NCBI GenBank assembly: GCA_030704615.1
Contig: CM060732.1
Coordinates: 12,030,001-12,094,000 of the forward strand
Direction: 5' to 3'
From: Takakia lepidozioides
Lineage: Eukaryota; Streptophyta; Takakiopsida; Takakiales; Takakiaceae
DNA: 64,000 nucleotides
Position numbers and translations under genes: made by a program. Numbering within the stretch: the stretch's first letter is position 1; each line of letters begins with the position of its first letter. The notes under the pieces were generated by a model that was not told the DNA's origin, made no database searches, and saw nothing but the letters and a program-made list of their open reading frames with translations. This document shows, piece by piece, positions 9,461-22,489 of the stretch.

Positions 9461-11893
9461 ATGGTATATTTGCTCTCTTCTTCCACATTGTCAACATTTC
9501 AAACAGTTATCTTGTTCATGCACGTTGTGAGTATGGGTAGTTCAAGTTCAGGTCAAGCTGTACAGGAGGAACAAGTTTCTAATTTGTCTGCTCCACCTCG
9601 CGAAAATTCAGGATCGGCTAGCTTTAGTCAGCAAATTGTCAGTGAGATTGAACTTGAGAGACATGTAGATGTTGTTGCATCATCTGAGGGTATCAATGTT
9701 GCAGAGGGTGTTTTATAGGTGCAACTAAATAGTTTGCATGCCCAAGCACGTTTCTGGAAACCTTATGCGTGTTCTTCCCTGTGCTGGTCATTCTTCGCAG
9801 TCAACGATGGCGGAGCTATTGACGTTGACAAACCGCAAGTGAGGAGATGTATAATCTGTCACGGTGCATCTGTGAGTTTAGATCTTTTAGTTCTTCGCAC
9901 GAAAAGGCTTGATTACTTACTTCAAGGCCAATGATATTAGTGCCATGAGAAAACATGTTGAGACGGAGCACTCACGCTTAAGAAGTAGATATGATGAAGA
10001 GGTGAGCAGCACGGCAAAGGATCTTTTGGAACGGCAACCTGCAAAGAAGCGCCCAAAAGTCACACCTAGTACGATCTCTAAGTTCCGCAGACCCCTGAAA
10101 AAATGACGCACCCACACAGAAGTCTTTCCTTGAGAATCTTCTTCTGTTTGTTATTAAACAGTACTTGCCGCTGAGGACAGTAGAATCAGTGTGGCTGCAA
10201 AGGTTGGCATTGGGCTTGTGTCCAAGAATTGTGTTTCCAAGACGATTAGTGTTTACAGACAAAATATTGCCTAGTCTGGTTGACAAAACGAGAGAAAAGT
10301 ACGTCATTCCAGTATTGACGTCGTGTATCACAGCAACCGCCACCTTTGACTTATGGATGTCAAGAGGTGCGCATGATATTTTCGCCGTTGTCGTTAATTT
10401 TCTATCCTCTGAATGGGAGCCCAGACATGTGACGATTGGTTTTTTAAGTAAATCACACTACTGGACAGGCCATGACGATGCAGCTGTAAAATCTGTTAGA
10501 CAAGTTTTCTTTGACAAATAAAATCATCTGTTATGTCAAAGACGAAGGATCTAATTTGTCTACCCTAACCGTTCCGTTAACATCCATCGTGAGTTGTGAA
10601 CCATTGGGCTTGCAAGAGCCTTTATCAGGAAATTGCTTCGCACATGCCATGTCTAAGGTTTGTCGGTATGCAATCACTGATGAGAAAGTCTGTCGAGGGT
10701 TCTCTTATGTGTCCATCGAAGCTGCTCTAAGTGACATATAGAAATGTATCACCTGGCCTAGGAAATCCAGGAAAGGCCGAGAAGCATAGGATGCAGCTTG
10801 TATCGCTAAGGGGCTCCGTCCAAGAAAGCTCAACACTCCTGTGAAAACTAGATAATCAGTTGTTTTATAGAATTTCAAAAATTTCTAGATTGCATCATTT
10901 TTGTGTTGATGGGGCTGAATAATTCAAATGTGGCTTTGTGTTGCCTTGTGTATGTAAATAGGATTGTGCATCTGAGTTGTATTAATTTCTAATTGGTGTT
11001 AACTTTCTTGTGGGACGCTTAGATTTGTAAGCCGTATTCTATTATTTCAAGATGCTCTTTGGTTTCGAGCAGCCATCAATCACTGCTACAGCCATGCAGA
11101 CAGTTATGATCTGCAATCTTGAGTCCTTGGTGCGAGGACATGGGCAATGGTTGATGCCGTTGTCAAGACTTTGTCACCGGTAGTCACAAATTGTGTCCTA
11201 AACCAAAGTAGAGGACACTGGTTATTATCAGATGCTTTGCAATCAGCCATAGCCTTGGTTGTTAAATGTCAAAGGGACATTGATGCAAGAATTGTGGAGG
11301 ACAACTTGGGGTATGTTGCAGCTAAACGAGTTTGACAGGGAGCTCGAAGACTTCAGGATCAACATGCAGACAGAAGTGATTGGTGTCTTGACTCCTTTTT
11401 TGTCATTCATGCACAAATTTGACAAAAGAAAATGTCATAATATTCTTGCTTTAATGCTCGATCGTCGCCTCAAAGGGCTGGCCCTAGTCAGTGAGTTTGT
11501 AGGAAAAGATGCAGCTCTCTGATACCTCTGCTCACCGATTGTCACCGTCGCATTGCTGGGTTTGATGGTCATGAAGAGTCACAAATTGATCCAGCATGGT
11601 TCAACACACTTGACCCTTTCCTAATGTCAGTGACGACATCAGAGACAAACAAAGAGTTTGTGACCAGGGAATTGTCATCATTCCAACGCTTTACAGTGGA
11701 CTTGGAGAGGTACAAGGAGCCTTTAATGTGGTGGAAGTCCAATGAAGTCACATTTCCTACTGTGGCTTATTTAGCTCGACAAATTCTAGGCATCGTTGGC
11801 AGCCAGATTGAAACTGAAAGGATCTTTTCTCTTGCAGGTTTACTTACTTCACTACGACGATGCAGGCTTCAAACCAAGAACCTGACAAAATAA
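9461..11893 (+). pseudogene. Decayed hAT-family transposase
   Basis: Reading the plus strand across frames gives the parts of a hAT transposase in order. A BED-type zinc finger is split by a frameshift (CIICHG at about 9850, then YFKANDISAMRKHVETEH near 9920-9980). Next comes the RNase-H-like core with TFDLWMSRGAHDIFAVVVNF near 10345-10400, then KDEGSNLSTL and FAHAMSKVCRYA (10540-10670). The C-terminal dimerisation region is near 11745-11890, with FPTVAYLARQILGIVGSQIETERIFSLAG split in frame by stops before it. Several stops and frameshifts break it, so it is not functional. Known: the hATC domain mediates transposase dimerisation. The gap at 10742-11090 holds AT-rich non-coding sequence. Confidence 0.85.
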
Positions 11894-12056
11894 TATTTGT
11901 TGCAAGAAACTGGCCAGATGATCCGCGAGAGGGATGTGAGAGATCCACTTTAGAACAATGTCAGGAGATTGAAGAGGATCTTGAAGAGATTTTGGAAGAA
12001 GAATTTGACGAAGAGATTGAGCGAGAAGAATACGGGCTCCCAAATCATCTGTTATC

Positions 12057-12190
12057 GTGCTGCGTGCTGCGATCTGCCTGCTTAGAGTACTTCAGTTGTG
12101 CTGCGTGCTGCGATCTGCCTGCTTAGAGTACTTCAGTTGTGCTGCATATTGCGATCTGCGATCTGCCTACTTAGAGTACTTCAGTTGTAT
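12057..12190. repeat. Tandem repeat, three units of 41, 41 and 48 bp
   Basis: Units begin with GTGCTGCGTGCTGCG at 12057 and 12098 and with GTGCTGCATATTGCG at 12139. They contain GATCTGCC.ACTTAGAGTACTTCAGTT-like sequence. The third unit has an internal 7-bp duplication (GATCTGC). Confidence 0.85.
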
Positions 12191-13843
12191 CGCAGGTTAT
12201 ATTTCGGTTATATTCCGGTTATAACAAAGACCCGACTTGAAATATCACCTCAGGTTATTATTTGTTTATGAACCGGCAAATGACCCGACCCCACATATTA
12301 CTGAAAATTTCATAACCGTAACCTGCAAATAACCTTCATTCAAGGTGCATATTTTACCTACAACCGGAGTATACTGTGTGAGTCAGCTTGTATAACCTGA
12401 ACCTCAGGAGCTTTGAAAATTTTGATAACCGACCAACATTGGAGCAGACCCGACCTGCCAGCAGACCCGGACCCTGGGGGTGGTCACGGGGGCGCCCGAC
12501 GTCCGTGCATGGGCCGGCTGCCTGGCGCACACCCACGCCTTAAACTCCCAATTATTCAAAAATGAGAGGCGTTTGTTACCTGGTTAGAAGTAGCCTCACC
12601 TATTCATGTTAGTAGGCTCGTCTATTCGCGCTAGTAAAAACACCTATTCACGTTAGCCGACTCACCTTATTAAAAATCATCTATGTGAACCGTGGGACAT
12701 CGTGATTTGACGGATTTCCGACGCCTTGAAGTTGTGCGGGGGCTTTTGTAGGGGACGATCTTAGGTGGGCCCACGGAATTGGGTGAGATTATACCACAAT
12801 TGGAACCAGTGGTTACATTGATGTGCAAAATAAAAATGAAATTGTTAATTTTTTTAAAATAAACAAAATGACATAAAATTGTTCTGTATCGGTGAAGGAA
12901 GCATTGAAACCACTGTCCCCTGTTCTGTCAAAACAACAAATAAAAACGAAAAAAAAAGAAACCGTTGGAATCTCATACCGACGGGTTGTGTGTCTATCTA
13001 TGCAGTCAATGAAATGCGACAGCGACAGATTCACTCTGTAAAAGGAGTAGCCCAATAGCGGGAAGATCAAACTGAGCTAAATCTTATCGCAGTCTCTGCA
13101 GGAATCGTGTGGATATATGAGCAGGAGAGTGGAAGCTCGTGAAGCTTGTATCGAGAGTACTTGTTACTCGAATTTCTTAGCTCGGAGAGTGTCGTTGTCA
13201 AAAGCTTTCGTAATCTGCAATCTCTAAGTCTCCCCGCCAGCTGATTTCTGCACGCTTCGTTCCAAGCCGACGCTTGTTTGCAGTGGTGGATCAAAGACGC
13301 AACTGCAGCGGTTTCTTGTACAGACTCAAATTGCATTCCTGCGCGCGATTCGATACGCGACTGGTCCTGAATATCCCTGGTGTTTGTTTATTCTGATGCC
13401 CCATGGGATATCGAGCTCATCATTATTGTACAGTACTTGTTGTATCATTTGGACGAATTCGTAACTAGCAGCAATTGTTTGACGATTCCAGGTCGACCCG
13501 ATTTGGCACGATTGCTCAAAGCAATACTTACCTCATAGCAATCGGTGGAGGCACCAGTTTTTGTGCACTCGTGAGTGGAGTGACTCGTCTCCTTGGCTAA
13601 AAACTGATGATCTGGCTCTGGCCTGGAAGAGGAGGAGCCTTATCAGTGATCACCTACCGTTTTACGATATGGGCTATGATCTTGGGAAACGAAGTGATGA
13701 TCTAAGACGCCAAACAGACATCTTCCACATCACGGCTCCTGGTATCGGAAATTTAAAAGACAATCAGGGAATTCACAAGTGGTACTAGCTTCTCAGGAGT
13801 AACAATCTGAGAACAAGGAGGACGCGCAGGGAGATCCAGGAAG
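12191..13843. other. Intergenic and 5' region upstream of the MEX1-like gene
   Basis: 12191-12540 is rich in GGTTAT/ATAACC motifs and ends in AGACCCGGACCCTG (to 12476), which resembles a hAT terminal repeat. 12590-12665 repeats CTATTCACGTTAG-like units. A minus-strand open frame with an ATG at 13336 (to 13067, 89 codons) has a plausible protein-like composition but no recognisable domain. It could be the first exon of a divergent gene or chance. The remainder probably includes the promoter and 5' UTR of the next gene. Confidence 0.4.
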
Positions 13844-16800
13844 ATGGCCACCGTCAGTGTACCCCGGGCTCTGATGAAGGATACTAGCCCCGACGCGAAG
13901 GCGAGTGGCTATGATCGAGAAATTGAGGTAATTAGCTTCAGACTGTACATTGATTGCGCTCTCTTTGGATCTAGAGAGAACTAATTTCTTCAGAGTTCCT
14001 GTCGAATCGATGTTTGGACACTTCTGCGCTTGGTCAACTTGTTAATTACTAGTACTCCATAGCGGGGCATACAATCAGAGCCCTGAATTACGTGCGGCCT
14101 TTCCCAAGTTCACCTCTGGACATGTAGCTCGCAGTGCCTGAATTGAAAGTTCCCCTCTGTCAACTCAACAGACAATCGAAATATCGTCGATATAATTCTT
14201 AGAACCTCCTGGAAGCTAGCTGGAAACGCCCTGTCCAGAGTGATGTTAAATTTTCCAGTGATTTTATGAAGTCAAGTATGAAGAGATGGAGGGTGAAATC
14301 TCAGAGAAAGACCCGAGGAAGAAATAATGATTTCAAGGAACTAATTACGATACACTGTCCAAGTTACAAAATATGCGCATCACTGCAAGACTCCCATGCG
14401 CAGCTGTGCTCACCAGCAGCAATTTATGAGTAGCGGGAAGGGAGAGTCAAGATGAAAAGGGTAGGAGCCCGGTAGGAGATGGGAGGGTGCCAGCTGAATC
14501 TATGGATTCCGTAATTGAGAGAAGTTTCTAGAGTGAAGAGGGATCTAGCGACCTCAAACACCGGCGTAATGGGTGGGCTCTTTGCATGTTCAACTCGCTA
14601 TCACACTGTAGGGAGTGGTCGAAGGGAACCATCGATCAATGAAGGCTATTAAATTCTGGGCCGGTCCTGTGTGAAGTACATACGAAATTGGCATGATAAT
14701 GCAAGTCATCGTTGGAATGCAATATTTCTTATGCATGTTTGCTTGCATCTGGCGGCTCATTATAAAAATGTGGAGGTCAATAGCAGGCCCGTAAGTCCCG
14801 CGATATGTCCATGCCCCTAGCGGGTTTGAAGTGTGCAGAGGAGAGGTACTACGAGAGCAGTCACAGGGAGTCGATACAATATATACTTGTAGAATTACAG
14901 AGGCCTGGGAATTGGATGGCTCCAGTACTTGAGTATATGCCTAGATTGCAGAATTGACAAGAATTTGGGGTGCCTGCGAGCAGAAGGGACAAGGCTATGG
15001 CACGTTTGTGAATATTGCAGAACCAAAATTGGTGCTAGGCTTATGGGAGGAAGATCGAAAGGGCTTGGCCTACGAAAATTGGAATGAGTGGACTACCCGC
15101 CTTGCTGACTCTGCCCCTTTTCCATTCCTGTTTCTACTGATTCCCCAAATTATCCTCAACTGTGAGAACCTGCTTTCTGGTGACTTCGGAGCTTTATCTG
15201 ACATACCTTGGATTGTAAGTGGTTTTCCACATCCTTTCCAGGACTTGCTCTATATCTTTAAGAAAATCCTGGACAGTCTTCATGTCTGTCTTGCAAGGAT
15301 CTGCAGATGTTTAAGATGTCGAAATTTGAATAGAATTAAGTCTGCAAGCTTATACATTTCAAAGCTACAGACATATAGCAAAGTCTGTTTTGTCTAGAAG
15401 ACAATGTCTCATATTGATGCAAGTAAACGTGCATCCATATTTGGAGTAATTGGCTTTGTTGCTCAAGCAAGTGAGATGTGTGATCCAGCAGATCTGTTAT
15501 CTTGCTTTGCAGTTTTATTCAACGGGAGTGCTGTCATGCCTGTCTATGCTCTCGTACTTCGGGGAGAAGAGGGAAAGAGGGGCTATGGCGACCCAATCAA
15601 TGGGGGTGCTGGCGAACCTGTTGGTCCTCATGCAACTAACCATCGCGGGGAACTTGCAGACCCCTGTATTTGCTGCGATTGCAACAGTTGGGTTTGTGGG
15701 GTTTTTTCTGAACTTATTGAACTACCTGCATCTGCTTCGTCCGACCATTTGGTTGCTCTGGAAGGAGACGGTCGTTCTTGGCAGTGTGACTGGGCTTCCC
15801 CAGGTACGGAGTCCATCTCCTTGCGTTTTCAGGATGCCGGTTGTATTCGTCTCCAGATCATTCAAGATTGGGACGCTTGCTTGTTCTCTGGTTGTAAAGT
15901 CGAAGTTTGCTTCGGCAAGTGGTAGAGGTCTAGAAATATGTGGAAGTCTTGTCCCTGTCCTGTTCCGAGAAGGTTTCTTCAAGCACTAAAAATAATAGGA
16001 GACAGTTGGAGGCTACTCGTGTAACGTCGTATATTATTTGCGTAAATCACATCCACAATAAGATTTCCTCCTGGGATTACGAACAACAGTAATTGGGACG
16101 AGGGTGTTGCAGATCATGTGGTCGACATTCGAGCCATACCTTCCCCACTCTGTTCTTCCTGCAATCCTGGGTGGCGTTGTGGCCACAATCTTGGTTTCGC
16201 TGGTAGGTTTTCTCGGTTTTCCATCTTTTGCATATCCAGCTCTCACGAAACCCTCGCCTCCTTTTGTCTTTCTCGTCTAGCAATATAGTGGTTGGGGTTG
16301 GATTTGTTCCTGTTTTGCTGTCCCAGGGGCCTCTAGGTCTCCCTTAACAGACATTTGCTTTGCTCTTTGCCCTTTCTTGTGTCCCACTTCAGTTATTTGA
16401 CCATACACACCAACTGCTCCTTACAGTGGGCTTGCAATCGCAAGGCTAGAAAATGGATTTCTATGACCCAGATGGTAATGTGACTTCTCTTGGCAGCATA
16501 TTGGAAGAGAAGTGGCGCGTTGGCAATCTCTAACTTGCCAACCATCCATAGGAGCTGACTAGATGTTTGAGACTTCCTGTAATTCTTCTGTGCTGTCCTT
16601 CAAATTGTGGTAAGTTGGAATTCTACTCTGACATCCTCTTTGATATGCTTCAGGCTCGGTGGAAGTCGGTGCCAGAGAAGCTTCTGCATCTCATGGGTGG
16701 CCTCTCAGCTTGGTCTGCAATATGGGGACCTGTTATACAAATGGTTTGTTTCCTCTGGAACGTTTCTCCTGAGTGCTTACTACAACACATTCTTGCATGT

Positions 16801-17923
16801 GCTTACTCAGTAATCACATGACTTCACATTCTTGGCTGGCAAAGTAGCTGAAAGGCTCTCAACATATGATTTAGTCCTACGAGAACTATTGCTCATAACT
16901 GGTTCAATTTATATTACACGCTGGCAGCGTCAAATTTGACTAAAGAAGAACCATAGCTTGGATAGCCATCATGGATCTTTGCAATGTCTCTTACTATTCT
17001 GGAGCTTTCCCATACTGATTATCAAGTATTGGGAACTATCTGGAACAGTGGACATTCTGTATGCACCCGGCCAACCTAAGGGGACTCTCAGTGAGCACAG
17101 TGTTGCTGACTATAATAGGCAATGGCTTACTGATGCCTCGGGCCCTCTTCACTCGTGATCTTGTGTGGTACACTTTCTTGCGCCATCCCCTATCAAACTA
17201 TGTCCCAGTTCGTTTTGGTGAGCTTACAAACTGCACATATTCTTCAGTATCACGTTTGATATTGATGAGGATTGGGTGGACACTGGACACTTATTTTGCA
17301 CGTGTAGGCATCCCAACCCAATCCTCATATTTCAAGTGTGACTCTAATGCTATGCTCTTCAAGGAGAGCTAATATCAAGTACTATCTTCTGAAGTGAAAG
17401 TGGGATTGCAGGTTTACAACAACAGCATGGGGTGCAGGTTTCTCAGGGTGGGGAATTTTGCTCAAAATGTACTTGTGAGTTTCCCGGTCTCTCTTTCACC
17501 CTCTTCACACACGCTTGCAAGTGCATTGTAGGTTGGATACCCCTGCTTTGAAAAGAATTTGTCATGTTTTACCTCTACAATTGAATGTGACATCTGGGCA
17601 ATCTCAGTGGTGGAAGTGCTACCTCCACTTGATGAACACGGAGAAACAGGTTAGTCAGGAGTTACAGGTTAGTCAGGGAGGAGGAGAGAGTACCTTGTCC
17701 TTACTCAGACTGAATTTTTTTAGAGTTGGTCTAGCATTCTTATAGCAAGCATAACTCTATCACTGCAGGTGCTTTCAACTAACCAAGTTCATCTCTAATA
17801 TGGCAGAGCCTGGTATGTTGCAGGAACCAGGATGTTAACGGAGTTTTATTCTGGGGAGTGTTCTGCAGTACAGCACTTTCTCTAGGTACTACTCTCATCT
17901 CCCTGATAGGAGGCTGGCAATGA
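13844..17923 (+). CDS. MEX1: MEX1-like maltose transporter, eight exons, about 355 aa
   Basis: Exons by frame and splice sites: 13844-13927, 14984-15214, 15513-15803, 16113-16202, 16654-16743, 17049-17167, 17412-17474, 17824-17923 (TGA). Phases match at every junction. Recognised by colinear match to plant MALTOSE EXCESS 1. Landmarks: FLFLLIPQIILNCENLLSG; LSMLSYFGEKRE; LPQIMWSTF across the 15803/16113 junction; LSAWSAIWGPVIQM; GNGLLMPRALFTRDLVW. The end, ALSLGTTLISLIGGWQ, is a final membrane segment. About nine hydrophobic helices and two PQ-type motifs are visible. Known: MEX1 exports maltose from the chloroplast during starch breakdown. Odd: only about 58 residues precede the conserved core, and no clear plastid transit peptide is seen. 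Exon 1 (28 codons) was chosen on an ATG with a good donor, so an alternative upstream start is possible. The Arabidopsis protein is longer at its N-terminus. Confidence 0.88.
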
Positions 17924-20121
17924 ACACTATACATGAGCCCACACAGATCAGTGCTGTTTGTACGTGTAGTGTTTCCAACTATCTACTCAAGACAGATTAG
18001 GGATGTAACTCCATAGTATAACTGATATCACTGGTGCTTGCATGCAGGTAACCTTTTCTGGATAGATTCAAGGGCACATGATCAGCCCACTCCTTTCAGC
18101 CCACTCATTGAACTTCTTTGTGGCTCTAGACTGGTTCCTCCCTGTCCCTCTGAATGCTCTTATTAGAGTTACATGGCCTTGTATCATACAAACCTGCTAG
18201 TAACCACCCATGCACCTACCCGTGAGCAAAGTTCACACTTCAGACATTTCTGCAACATCAACTGCTTGAACTTCCTTGTGGCAGAGTGACACGACACAGG
18301 CACTGCAAAATCTTCCGGGAGTCGACCTCAGTGAGGTATGCCCACAAGTGTACATGGTCTCTACTTCAGGCAGAAATGTTGTCTGATACCAGCACGCAAT
18401 CAACATCCAGTGGGCTGGGGTATACCCAAAAATTCAGATTGGTGCTGCCAAACTGGTTATCTAGACATACCAGTGCCGTGGATACAAGATCTACATTCTC
18501 ATCAGCTAAGTCTGTCAGAGAGATTTTGGGCTACGGGTGAACAGCACTTTCAAAAAGTTGTATCAGATCAGATGCATGTCTTATGGCATCATGATTGGTA
18601 TTTTTAGATCCCCCCCCCACCGCACCCCACCCACACAAGACAAGTGTAATCTCCTGGATCAATATATGGATATTCAACTACAAAAGGAGCAGGAGAAATG
18701 AACTGACCTTTGACTTTTTGTTTTCTCTGTTCATTGCATCATTGAGCTCAAAAGTATGTCATCTAGTACAATGTTGTAGCTCTCCAGGTCTTATCTACTG
18801 GTTGATGCACTACGAATTCCAAACGAGTATCTGTTCTGGCCAAGCCAAGTTTATCTTTCCCATACCTAATAGATAGGTAGCAGAAGAAATGAAATCAAAT
18901 GGTGCTTTATAATATCCCCGAAGCTCAAAGAGCTTATGAGAGAAAGAAAGAAAAGAAACAAGAAAGAGAGGGACCCTCCAAAAGAAGCCCAAAAGCAACT
19001 ATTGTTCAAGAGATTGTCTAAAAGTCAAGCTGTCAAGCACTTCTGATCCATGCCAGGTTCCACAGACTTCTATGTACTTCATCAGTATGCAGCGACAGTC
19101 AGGCCCTTCTACACTATGCCGGGATGGCCCCCTCTATAGCAATTCGTTCGACGCCTTTGAGGTAGCTGTCCCTCTCCCTTCGGGTGTAATGGAAGACTGC
19201 CATGAGATAGGTGGTCCCCATATTGCAGGTTGTCCACCTACCAGTCTCTATCTGCAGACTGTGGGAGCCCACTCAACCTCCCCAATGCCCTTAGTAGAGA
19301 AGGAGATAGAGCTGCAGAAGGTAATCGGGCCGCAAAAATTCTATCTTCATGGAGGACCAAGAATGTCTCCCGATAGAACTGCAGTTTGTTGACTTTGCCT
19401 GATTCTCGTTCTCGTCTGATGTATCTATTGCCGTCCTGTCTGGACACAATTTCCACCCCCCCTGTATTTTATGGCAGTAGAGAAGTAACGGAGAGTCCAT
19501 TGCGCTCAAAGATGTTGGACACCCGAGTATGCCAGGAGGTCTTGAAACCAGCGGTTTTGAGCCTGATAGAAGTTGCTAGGGCCCGGGCTGTCAGCCCTTT
19601 GGGTGGAAGGGCTTGTAACCTTGTAAGAAAGATTGTAAGAAGACAGTAAGAAGATGGCCATCTTTCTAATAGGAAGACGGCCTCGGTTAGAAGCAGTACG
19701 CATACAAATTCCGCACATAGAATTTGTGATGGTGTTGTACCTCTAGATCCAGACGTTCCTTGAAAGGAACTTTATAATGTTCGCAGGAAGCTCAAAGAAC
19801 TTATGGTACAAAGGTACAGAACAGAAAGAACAAAAAGTCGGGTCCCCCAGCAACTAGCACTATCAACAAGAAAGAGGGACATTGAATGCCTGCTTACTAC
19901 ACCAGGCCCTACAACTTCTTTGATAGAACCTAGAAATACTAGGTAGAAGAATCAGGGAACGAAAAAGCTGTCATGGTGTTTCACCCATACTTCAACCAAC
20001 ATCTTAAGTGACGTGGCATCGTCATGTCTTTGCTCAGGGTCTGTTACTCACATATTGGACTCCAGTTGCCTTCAAGCCCTCTTAAGACAAATCAAATACA
20101 GGTAACAAACTGTAGTTCATG
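17924..20121. other. Intergenic interval between MEX1-like and Yos1-like genes
   Basis: No gene could be supported. It holds a C-rich tract near 18608-18630 and two diverged copies of a repeat (18886-19012 and 19765-19873) that share CTTTATAAT, GAAGCTCAAAGA.CTTATG, AGAAAGAA and GGGACCC/GGGTCCC blocks. Open frames here show no family resemblance. Confidence 0.4.
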
Positions 20122-21147
20122 CTAGCCAAATAGGAGTTTGCTCACAATGATTATCGAGTTGAGAGCTACTAGCGGCACTGTAACAACCACCCCCACCCCC
20201 ACATCCACCCCTCTCAGCACCACAATGGTCGGTAATAAATTAGCCTCTTGCTGGTCTCTCTTTCGCCAAGCAGAGTTTCTCTTCTCTACATGTGTTAGGT
20301 AGAGGGCTACATCAGCAGGGTCAACTTGCTGCGACATGTACCAGCCTTTAATCAATGGCACTGTAATAGGATTCCCATGGGATAAGCCCAGGTGTTTTGT
20401 GAATTCCCAGCTGAGTTTCATCCCCTGGTAAACTAGTACCTGCAGTTAGTTTATCACGAGCAGTGTTAAACCAGAGTGCTGTACTTGAAAAGGGGGATCA
20501 ATTTAGAATGAACAGAAGCACCTGCAAGGGAAACCATGGAATAGGGCCTCATCAAGCACAAACCTCGTAAATATTGTACCGCATGCAGTAAACCAATGAC
20601 CTGCCCCTTGAATGATGAAACTCTCCCACTGCCCATACCTGAAAAGCCCCAACCATCTGTAAAGCCCACATATGTTAGAGGTGGGGAGGAACATATGCAC
20701 ATCTCTTCCGAAATAGCTACAGAGCATTTACATTTCATGCAGGAGAGGTCAGGACTGAAACCCTAAAATGAACGACTTCAAGCATGATGACAGGGTGCCC
20801 ATGCGCGGATGCATTGACCATTTCCCGCACAACAAATACATATGCCCCAGATTACTGGTTCTGAGATGAGATTCCCATATCCCTAAATGCTTTCCCCCAC
20901 ATCGTAAGGAAAAGGGAGAAAGAAGGAGGGAGAGAACTCTGAGGGAGAGAACTCACATAAAGAACCAAGGAGAGAAGAACAGAAACATACGTATGCAGAT
21001 CTCAAAAACCTTTTAGACAGAAGGGTGATAGTGTGATCTCTAGTAGAGGATAGGGAACTTACTAGGTGCGAGAAAGCGGTCTTCATTCAGTATGGCCAGC
21101 GCATTGGTGAGCATCAGGACTGCCTCCACAAACTGCCACAAGCTCAT
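20122..21147 (-). CDS. Yos1/IER3IP1-like small ER-Golgi membrane protein, three exons, 77 aa
   Basis: Minus-strand exons: 21147-21063, 20656-20564 and 20177-20122 (TAG), joining in phase. The start is ATGAGCTTGTGGCAG. The protein has a first hydrophobic helix ending in NALAILNEDRFLAP, a short loop with GWGF, then SFKGQVIGLLHAVQYLR, VPLVALN and a second helix ending SKLLFG. This order, the LNEDRFL motif and the length (human IER3IP1 is 82 aa) identify the Yos1 family. Known: Yos1p associates with Yip1p/Yif1p and is needed for ER-to-Golgi vesicle transport. The gene is short enough that standard gene finders may miss it. Its last intron contains a long C/A-rich tract (CCACCCCCACCCCC near 20190). 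Confidence 0.9.
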
Positions 21148-22189
21148 AGTTGCACAATTGGTGACCCACTGCTGACTTTGGTGTGTGTGGGTGCTTCCCA
21201 CCTCCCACAATCTTCACCTCTCTCCTCTGCCCAGCAATAATCTTCTTCGTACCCTGCGAGCAGACTTCGTAAGAACTCGCAGAAGAGAAGCAGCAGCAGC
21301 ACAATGCATTTTCGAGTTTTTATGAATGTTGTCAGCACAAGGACCAGAACTCATCCGGAAGCACCACTGTTCATATGAAATCAAGGTTGTTCATCCATGA
21401 TGACAACGAATAATCTCACATAATCGTGTTTAGAATGCGTAAACAGGTTGCTTTAGATCGTGACAGCGCTGAAGTTTTCTTCGGCAATGGCATGACTCGC
21501 TGCCAGAGCAAGCAATTCTTTCTGGGTATCAGCTCCAGCTTGCAGAGCCTCTTCTTTTTGGGAAGTGATTCTCAAGCATACCGCGCAGCTGCCATTTTTT
21601 GTTGCACATGTATTTAGTCCAAGGAACGTCCTCGAGTGATCATTGAAGGTAGGTGCATCCACAGGCAATTGGTATTTCTCCAGTTACGGAGCTCTCCACA
21701 GTCGCTCGCGCGTTTGCAACTTTCTACCCAGTCTTCTGTCTACAACTTTTGACGCTATGTAGATCCTCGATGTATGTAGATCTGAGGGTTTCTAATCAGT
21801 ACTTGTGCTCTGACCCCTTCTCTCAGCCGCATCCGAACCTTCTCGAAAGTGGCTGTGTCCTCACCACGGATGAGAACTCCCACATCCCATCCTTAGGGTA
21901 CACCAAGAATTGTTCTCCGAACTTGCAACAGGAAGCCCACTAGTCTAGGCCACAACAAACAACAGTAACATGGATAAAAAACCCGCACGTTACTAGGAGA
22001 AAGTGCCTCATTAGGTGGTTCACTACAGTACTTGGGTCCTCATACGTGCAGGCCGCTGCAGAGGAGGGAGAGAGAAGAGAGAGAAATTCCATGATGAAAA
22101 CATAAAAGCAGCTCAGTCTCAACTACACACTACCCAAAGCGAAACAGAAACAGCTACGTGATCGAACGTGGTCTCTGGAAAGCTTAATC
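21148..22189. other. Intergenic interval upstream of the Yos1-like gene
   Basis: It contains the putative 5' UTR and promoter of the Yos1-like gene (pyrimidine-rich on the plus strand near 21195-21240) and short open frames with no recognisable domain. A GAGGGAGAGAGAAGAGAGAG purine tract lies at 22063-22082. Nothing else is supported. Confidence 0.35.
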
Positions 22190-22440
22190 GGCGCAAGAAA
22201 ACGATCTTGAACTTTCAGTATATTCTCCAGCATCAGCACCCTCTCAGCACCGCCTCCACAAACTGCGACCTGATCTTCTACACAAAGCCACGCACCATTT
22301 GACTGTGTGAGTGAGTCTCATGCCTGCCCTTACTCTCTCTGCACTTCTCTTCCCTGTACAGAATGCTCTGCCATGCATCCTCCTCTTCTTCCAAAGATTC
22401 CTGGACACAACTCAAACAGGAAGATATGAGATGCTCTGCA
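22190..22440 (-). pseudogene. Decayed duplicate of the Yos1-like first exon
   Basis: On the minus strand, about 22280-22190 reads as a degraded copy of the Yos1-like exon 1. It keeps the residues FVEAVL and, after stops and shifts, DRFLAP. The nucleotide match covers GCGCAAGAAAACGATCTTGA (compare GCGAGAAAGCGGTCTTCA in the intact gene) and CCGCCTCCACAAACTGC. Similarity continues into the upstream pyrimidine-rich leader (22300-22380). Exons 2 and 3 were not found nearby. A partial segmental duplication followed by decay explains it. Confidence 0.6.
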
Positions 22441-22489
22441 GATCTCTATCCTCCCGCATCGGCGGCTAGTAATGAATTACGGGGCAGAC

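Noticed and set aside
13067-13336. A separate minus-strand protein gene upstream of MEX1
   Set aside because: It begins with an ATG and looks protein-like, but shows no domain and no clear splice partner, so it is only mentioned in the interval entry.
13561-13788. An extra coding exon upstream of the MEX1-like first exon
   Set aside because: The frame opens with TTG, is closed by a stop at 13786 before the exon 1 ATG, and has no resemblance to MEX1 or a transit peptide.
13844-17923. SWEET/MtN3 sugar transporter instead of MEX1
   Set aside because: PQ-like motifs are shared, but the order of conserved blocks (GNGLLMPRALFTRDLVW, LSYFGEKRE, LPQIMWSTF) follows MEX1 and not the MtN3 repeat.
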